A DNA stretch of 33,927 nucleotides from a bacterium (GTDB lineage: Bacteria; 4484-113; JAFGCY01). The notes under the pieces are model-generated. The model was not told the origin of the DNA and ran no database searches. It saw nothing but the letters and a program-made list of their open reading frames with translations. The position numbers were made by a program, and so were the translations under genes. The stretch covers positions 1 to 33,927 of the forward strand of contig JAFGCY010000109.1 of NCBI GenBank assembly GCA_016932385.1, in the 5' to 3' direction. Below are positions 30,104-33,927 of the stretch, piece after piece (within the stretch, counting starts at the first letter, position 1; every line of letters begins with the position of its first letter).

Positions 30104-31397
30104 AACCGAGTACAAGGCGCTGACGGCGATCGCCGCGCTGTTTTGCCTGTTCTACTTCGTGCCGCTGGCCTTCACCGGCGGCTGGGGCAGTGCCGGCGAG
30201 GCCCTGCGCCTGGCCCAGTGGTACGCCCGCGAGCACGTGCTGACCTGCCTGATTCCCGCGTTCTTCATTGCCGGCGCGATCGCGGTGTTCGTCTCCAAAG
30301 CCTCGGTGATGCGCTACCTGGGCGCCGGCGCGAACAAGGTTGTCGCCTACTCCGTGGCCTCGGTGTCCGGTTCGATCCTGGCGGTTTGCAGCTGCACCGT
30401 GCTGCCGTTGTTCGCCGGCATCTACCGGATGGGCGCCGGGCTCGGCCCGGCCACGGCGTTTTTGTACAGCGGGCCGGCGATCAACGTGCTGGCGATCGTG
30501 CTGACGGCACGTGTGCTGGGCTTCGAACTCGGCGTGGCGCGGGCGGTCGGCGCGGTGCTGTTCGCCGTGCTGATCGGCCTGATTATGCAGCTGATCTTCC
30601 GCCGCGAGGAGGAGGAAAAGGTGCAGGCCCAGGCCCAGCTGCCGGTACCGGATGCGCCGCGGCCGCTCTGGCAGACCGCGCTGTACTTCGTGGCGATGGT
30701 CGCGATTCTCGTCTTCGTCAACTGGGCCAATCCAGGCGAAGGAGCCAGCGGCTTCTTCGCCGCCGTCTTCCAGGAGAAGTGGGTGCTGACAGCCGTCTTC
30801 GCCACGGCGCTGGGATTGATGTTGGCCGCCTGGTTCGGCCTGAAGTGGTGGAAGATCCTGCTGATCGCCGGGCACACCCTGATGTTGATCTATGTCTTCG
30901 GTACTTCGGCCTACTTGGCCTTCGTGGCGGCGGAGTTGATCTTCATCGTGGCGCTGCTGCGTTCGGGCGGCGAGTTATTGGAGTGGCTCAAGGAGTCCTG
31001 GGCGCTGGCCAAGCAGATCATCCCGCTGTTGTTCATCGGCGTGCTGGTGGCCGGCCTGCTCTTAGGCACGCCGGGCAGCCGCGGGCTGATTCCGCCGGCA
31101 TGGATTGCCTGGGCGCTGGGCGGCAACTCGCTCTGGGCCAACCTGTTCGCCGCGGTAGCCGGCGCGTTCATGTATTTCGCCACCCTGACCGAAGTGCCGA
31201 TCGTCGAGGGCCTGATGGCCGGCGGGATGGGCAAGGGACCGGCGCTGGCGCTTCTCCTGGCGGGACCGGCGCTCTCGTTGCCCAATATGCTGGTGATCGC
31301 CAAGGTGATGGGCTGGAAAAAGACCGGCGTGTTCGTCGGGCTGGTGGTGGTAATGGCGACGATCAGCGGGCTGGTCTTCGGCCAGCTGTTCGGCTAG
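30093..31397 (+). CDS. ArsP-type permease (organoarsenical/metalloid efflux, PF03773 family)
   Basis: 434 residues with about ten to eleven membrane segments in two halves. The first half holds the signature SVASVSGSILAVCSCTVLPL (part of residues 87-106, Cys99 and Cys101) and FLYSGPAINVLAIVL; the second half has the matching TEVPIVEGLM and LAGPALSLPNMLVI. Family members such as ArsP export trivalent organoarsenicals; others have unknown cargo. The cytoplasmic loop near 170-190 (RREEEEKVQAQAQ) is charged. The ATG at 30093 overlaps the arsR stop. A C-terminal half with an extra insertion (about 200-300) makes it longer than the roughly 300-residue minimal forms. Confidence 0.88.
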   Translation: MTLKTEYKALTAIAALFCLFYFVPLAFTGGWGSAGEALRLAQWYAREHVLTCLIPAFFIAGAIAVFVSKASVMRYLGAGANKVVAYSVASVSGSILAVCSCTVLPLFAGIYRMGAGLGPATAFLYSGPAINVLAIVLTARVLGFELGVARAVGAVLFAVLIGLIMQLIFRREEEEKVQAQAQLPVPDAPRPLWQTALYFVAMVAILVFVNWANPGEGASGFFAAVFQEKWVLTAVFATALGLMLAAWFGLKWWKILLIAGHTLMLIYVFGTSAYLAFVAAELIFIVALLRSGGELLEWLKESWALAKQIIPLLFIGVLVAGLLLGTPGSRGLIPPAWIAWALGGNSLWANLFAAVAGAFMYFATLTEVPIVEGLMAGGMGKGPALALLLAGPALSLPNMLVIAKVMGWKKTGVFVGLVVVMATISGLVFGQLFG

Positions 31398-31441
31398 GAA
31401 AGCAAGCGCCCGGGATACCGCTGGGCGCGAAGGAGTCGGAA

Positions 31442-31681
31442 ATGAAAAAGTTACAGGTATTGGGACCGGGTTGCCCGCGCTGCACGCAGCTGGCGGCGGC
31501 CGTCGATATGGCGGCCAAGCAGCTGGGGATCGAATACGAACTGACCAAGGTCACCGATATCACTGAAATCACCAGTTTCGGCGTGATGATCACGCCGGGT
31601 CTCGTGATCGACGGTGAGGTGGCTTTCCAGGGCAAGTGCCCGAATGTGGATGAACTTAAAGAAATTATCGGCGGAGAGTAG
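31442..31681 (+). CDS. Small thioredoxin-like redox-active disulphide protein
   Basis: 79 residues from ATG 31442, with AAGGAG at 31430-31435 and a 6-nt spacer. It has the minimal thioredoxin/glutaredoxin fold: VLGPGCPRC with the CPRC active site (C11, C14), a cis-Pro in VMITPGLVID, and GKCPNVDELKEII at the end. Such proteins are often annotated as redox-active disulphide protein 2. It is cytoplasmic, with no signal. In arsenic operons of this type it may pass electrons to the ArsF-like protein or to the CcdA-like permease. Whether it corresponds to ArsE of characterised arsEFG operons I cannot confirm. Confidence 0.85.
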   Translation: MKKLQVLGPGCPRCTQLAAAVDMAAKQLGIEYELTKVTDITEITSFGVMITPGLVIDGEVAFQGKCPNVDELKEIIGGE

Positions 31682-31683
31682 TT

Positions 31684-32256
31684 ATGAAGTCTAAGACCAT
31701 TATCAGCGCGGTGCTGTTATTGTTCGTCGCGGTCAGCGTAGTCGTGATTGTCGTCAAGGAATCGGGCCGGCAGGCCAACGCCCAGCCGGTCGAAACGCCG
31801 GCGCCGGCGACCCAGACCGTCGCCGCGGCGGTGAGTGAAAAGGCACCCGAGCAGCAGTTCATCTGCTACTACTTCCGGACCAACGTACGCTGCCCATCCT
31901 GCATCAAGATCGAGAGCTGGACCGAGGCGGCGGTGACGGAGAACTTCGCCGATCAGCTGGAAGACGGCCTGCTGGTCTTCAAGACGGTCAACACGGAAGA
32001 CCAGGGCAACGAGCATTACGTTGACGATTACGAGCTGTACACCAAGCAGGTCATCCTGGTGGAGTTCGCCAAGGGGAAACAGGTGCGCTGGAAGAACCTG
32101 GCCGCGGTCTGGGATCTGCTGGGTGATCAGGACAAGTTCAGCGCGTACATCGTCGACGAATTGACGGCGTTCATGGCCGGTGAGGATCCCGAGGATGAGG
32201 CCGCCGGCGAGGACGCTGAGCCCGCAGGCCTCGACACCGGGAGCGGCTCGGTCTAG
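31684..32256 (+). CDS. arsF: ArsF-like thioredoxin-fold protein, membrane-anchored
   Basis: 190 residues; GGAG 7 nt before the ATG, which is 3 nt after the preceding stop. An N-terminal hydrophobic anchor or signal (residues 6-24) is followed by an Ala/Pro-rich linker. The conserved domain begins QFICYYFRTNVRCPSC (C61, C70, C73) and continues KIESWTEAAV and VLVEFAKGKQVRWKNL. It matches the ArsF family, named as a subunit for reducing nitro- and pentavalent aromatic arsenicals in Shewanella-type arsEFG operons. The tail is acidic (EDPEDEAAGEDAEP). It probably faces outside the cytoplasmic membrane, where it could receive electrons from the CcdA-like protein encoded next. Confidence 0.82.
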   Translation: MKSKTIISAVLLLFVAVSVVVIVVKESGRQANAQPVETPAPATQTVAAAVSEKAPEQQFICYYFRTNVRCPSCIKIESWTEAAVTENFADQLEDGLLVFKTVNTEDQGNEHYVDDYELYTKQVILVEFAKGKQVRWKNLAAVWDLLGDQDKFSAYIVDELTAFMAGEDPEDEAAGEDAEPAGLDTGSGSV

Positions 32257-32942
32257 TGGAGTATTTCGGCGCCGTCCTGCTCGCGCTCTGGCTGGGCGTG
32301 CTGACCTCGATCAGTCCCTGCCCGTTGGCGACCAACATCGCGGCGATCAGCTACATCGGCCGCCGCGTCGAGCGCCCCGCGTTGGTCCTGTTGACCGGCC
32401 TCTTGTACACGCTGGGCCGGACGCTGGTGTATGTCGCGCTGGCGGTGCTGATCGTCGCCAGCCTGCTGGCGATTCCCCAGGTCTCGGCCTTCCTGCGCCA
32501 TTACATGGACCTGGTGCTGGGTCCGCTGTTGATCATCGTCGGCATGTTCCTGCTGGAGTTGATCAGCTTCAGCAAGAGCGGCGGCGGGATCAGCCCGGGC
32601 CTGCAGGCGAAGGTCGACCGCGCCGGCGTCTGGGGCGGGCTGCTGCTGGGCATGCTGTTCGCGCTGTCGTTCTGCCCGACCTCGGCGGCGCTGTTCTTCG
32701 GCAGCCTGATCTCGCTGGCCACCGACCACAACTCGCGCGTCGTGCTGCCGTTGTTGTACGGCGTCGGCACGGCGGTGCCGGTGGTGGTCTTCGCCGTGAT
32801 CATCGCGCTCGGCGCGCAGTACCTGAGCAAGGCCTTCAACGTGCTCTCCCAGATCGAGCTCTGGGCGCGCCGCATCACCGGCGCTGTGTTTCTGCTCGTC
32901 GGCATCTTCTACTGCCTGAGGTATGCATTTGGCGTGGTATAG
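32256..32942 (+). CDS. arsG: CcdA/DsbD-like permease, ArsG-type efflux or electron-transfer protein
   Basis: 228 residues from GTG 32256, whose first base is the last base of the arsF stop (TAGTG). Six membrane segments have the CcdA plan, with the two conserved Cys in TM1 and TM4: C22 (TSISPCPLATN) and C140 (LSFCPTSAALFFG). ArsG of arsEFG operons is described as an efflux permease for trivalent aromatic arsenicals. CcdA homologues instead shuttle electrons across the membrane. Both roles are compatible with the neighbours. It is the last operon gene; no clear hairpin terminator follows. Confidence 0.82.
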   Translation: MEYFGAVLLALWLGVLTSISPCPLATNIAAISYIGRRVERPALVLLTGLLYTLGRTLVYVALAVLIVASLLAIPQVSAFLRHYMDLVLGPLLIIVGMFLLELISFSKSGGGISPGLQAKVDRAGVWGGLLLGMLFALSFCPTSAALFFGSLISLATDHNSRVVLPLLYGVGTAVPVVVFAVIIALGAQYLSKAFNVLSQIELWARRITGAVFLLVGIFYCLRYAFGVV

Positions 32943-33033
32943 GGATTCTGGCCGCCAATAATACGGGGTAAACCACTGCTCTGATCGATGATCCTTACTC
33001 ATGGCTAGTAGCTAGTTGTTGGCTGATTCGCTG

Positions 33034-33039
33034 TATAAT
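33034..33039 (+). promoter_or_regulatory. -10 box upstream of the last lipoprotein gene
   Basis: A perfect TATAAT at 33034-33039 lies about 70 nt before ATG 33110. There is no good -35 box at the right distance. The spacer between 32943 and 33109 otherwise holds only a short repeat of GCTAGT (two copies near 33004 and 33011). Confidence 0.45.
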
Positions 33040-33109
33040 TCTCTTACGAACGAGCACCGGTTCCTCCAAGCCGCTGCTTAACTATTCATTTCCCACCTGG
33101 AGTGTATTC

Positions 33110-33927
33110 ATGTCGCGCACGTTACGTCTCGCTGTTCTGGCACAGCTCGTTGTCTTTTTGGTCATCTTCACCGGCTGCGGGGGGAGCCAGCCGCTCTCCT
33201 CCACTCCTGATGGTAATCCTTCGCTAAGCGCTGAGTCAGCCACTGAAACCAGCTGGCCTTCAACGCTGCCCGCCGATGCGCTGCAGCCCTGGGAAACGCG
33301 CGAGACGAGCGGGGTGAACGCCGACAGTATCCTGGCGGCCGGGATCGAGTGGTTCGATACCAGCATCGCGGGCGTCAGCGACAACCACGACGCCTCGCGG
33401 ATGACCAGCGGCGACGCGGGCTCAAAGGAGTTGAGCTGGGCGACATACCGCCTGCGGCTGCAGGGGACGCAGCCCGGCGTGGTCTCGCTGGACGTGAACC
33501 CGCTGCCGAAGAGCGATGGCACCCAAAGCGCGTACTGGGTCGGCCTGGCCGACTACGCCGCCGGCTGCTGGGAATGGCACGGGCCGATGAGCGACAACAA
33601 CGTGCGCTTTGGTACCGCGGACGCAGTCGCGGACGGCGCGGACTACCTGTCCGACGTCGGCAACCTGTTCGTTTGCGTCGTCGCGCATGACGGCGCGGCG
33701 TTCGACGTGGTCTGCGTCGGGGCGAACCCACTCGACGGCGACACCACGACGCCGGATGCCCCTGCTAACTTAGTGGCCGCGGCGGTTAGCGGCGGACTGG
33801 CGCTGACGTGGGATGCGATGTCCGCTGCCGATCTGGCCGGCTATCGCGTTTACTACTGCGATGAAGCGTTCACCTTGAAAGACCATCCGGGCGTGAAGAC
33901 GCTCGATACACTTGCCGGTGTAGCGCA
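33110..33927 (+). CDS. Lipoprotein with fibronectin-III-like domain, 3' end outside window
   Basis: The frame is open from ATG 33110 (GGAG 7 nt upstream) to the window edge, 272 complete codons. The signal ends IFTGC (lipidated Cys23), followed by a Ser/Thr-rich linker. Residues about 110-205 form a beta-rich domain with YWVGLADY and CWEWHGP that also occurs in the lipoprotein at 8864-10372 (YFVGIADY, WRWFGP). A fibronectin-III-like domain then begins (ANLVAAAVSGGLALTWDAMS, GYRVYYC) and runs past the edge. It is probably a surface-displayed protein. No enzyme motif is visible in the part seen. Confidence 0.8.
   Translation, partial: MSRTLRLAVLAQLVVFLVIFTGCGGSQPLSSTPDGNPSLSAESATETSWPSTLPADALQPWETRETSGVNADSILAAGIEWFDTSIAGVSDNHDASRMTSGDAGSKELSWATYRLRLQGTQPGVVSLDVNPLPKSDGTQSAYWVGLADYAAGCWEWHGPMSDNNVRFGTADAVADGADYLSDVGNLFVCVVAHDGAAFDVVCVGANPLDGDTTTPDAPANLVAAAVSGGLALTWDAMSAADLAGYRVYYCDEAFTLKDHPGVKTLDTLAGVA

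Noticed and set aside
30143-31681. 512-codon plus frame covering the permease and small thioredoxin genes
   Set aside because: Only the last 79 codons (31442-31681) are real; the rest is an Arg/Gly-rich shadow of the ArsP-type permease.

Overview
This is a G+C-rich bacterial chromosome fragment, apart from one AT-rich island at about 25 kb. It carries 32 protein genes, two of them cut by the window edges. I see no rRNA, tRNA, CRISPR array, insertion sequence or prophage. The phylum cannot be fixed from the sequence. Three things suggest an uncultured, sediment- or groundwater-type bacterium with a large exported proteome. First, there are many lipoproteins with a Gly-rich stretch after the lipobox Cys, a dockerin-like domain and carboxypeptidase-regulatory-like domains. 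Second, a DUF6470 (YviE-type) gene sits next to fliW, a gene order typical of Bacillota and related lineages. Third, there is a glutamate-mutase-type ASKHA protein (GlmL/MutL family). Most genes have a clear Shine-Dalgarno site (AGGAGG, GGGAGG or AAGGA). Five have none, and instead carry a TANNNT hexamer 5 to 8 nt before the start codon, which suggests leaderless mRNAs.

Layout. 2-664: tail of a repeat protein with 53-residue repeats. 665-1209: a VOC-family gene behind a structured leader that ends in an intrinsic terminator touching its ribosome binding site. 1206-2635 (minus): three paralogous membrane-anchored small proteins. 2703-3932 (minus): an exported protein with a cohesin-like region and a dockerin-like domain. 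4025-5002 (minus): a polytopic membrane protein with an in-frame UGA just after its best-looking start. 5136-7663 (minus): rlmN overlapping a TPR-like lipoprotein gene. 7718-8740 (minus): an M19 dipeptidase. 8864-10372 (minus): a multidomain lipoprotein. 10670-11485: a secreted Cys-rich protein with a GyrI-like domain. 11653-14138 (minus): a GlmL-type ASKHA protein translationally coupled to a small partner. 14227-17040: a methyltransferase, glyceraldehyde-3-phosphate dehydrogenase and an RmlD-like reductase. 17360-20987: a PLD-like lipoprotein and an NHL-propeller lipoprotein, probably one transcript. 21068-22408: an isochorismatase-like hydrolase and a pseudouridine synthase. 22566-22934 (minus): a small membrane protein. 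23015-24960: 3-hydroxyacyl-CoA dehydrogenase, DUF6470 protein and FliW. 24961-25496: an AT-rich noncoding island (about 24% G+C by hand count in its core) with a tandem pair of DnaA-box-like sites. 25497-29510: a very large subtilisin-like lipoprotein. 29675-32942: a five-gene arsenic/organoarsenical operon. 33110 to the end: the start of another lipoprotein.

How the genes fit together. The best-defined system is the arsenic operon. An ArsR repressor gene has a textbook promoter and an inverted-repeat operator that overlaps the -10 box and the start codon. It is followed, by overlap or short spacing, by an ArsP-type permease, a small CxxC redox protein, an ArsF-like thioredoxin-fold protein and a CcdA-like ArsG-type efflux permease. 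The most puzzling items are the secreted 12-Cys GyrI-like fusion, the orphan GlmL pair, the attenuator-like leader of the VOC gene, the tandem DnaA boxes next to the AT-rich island, and the UGA inside the membrane-protein gene.
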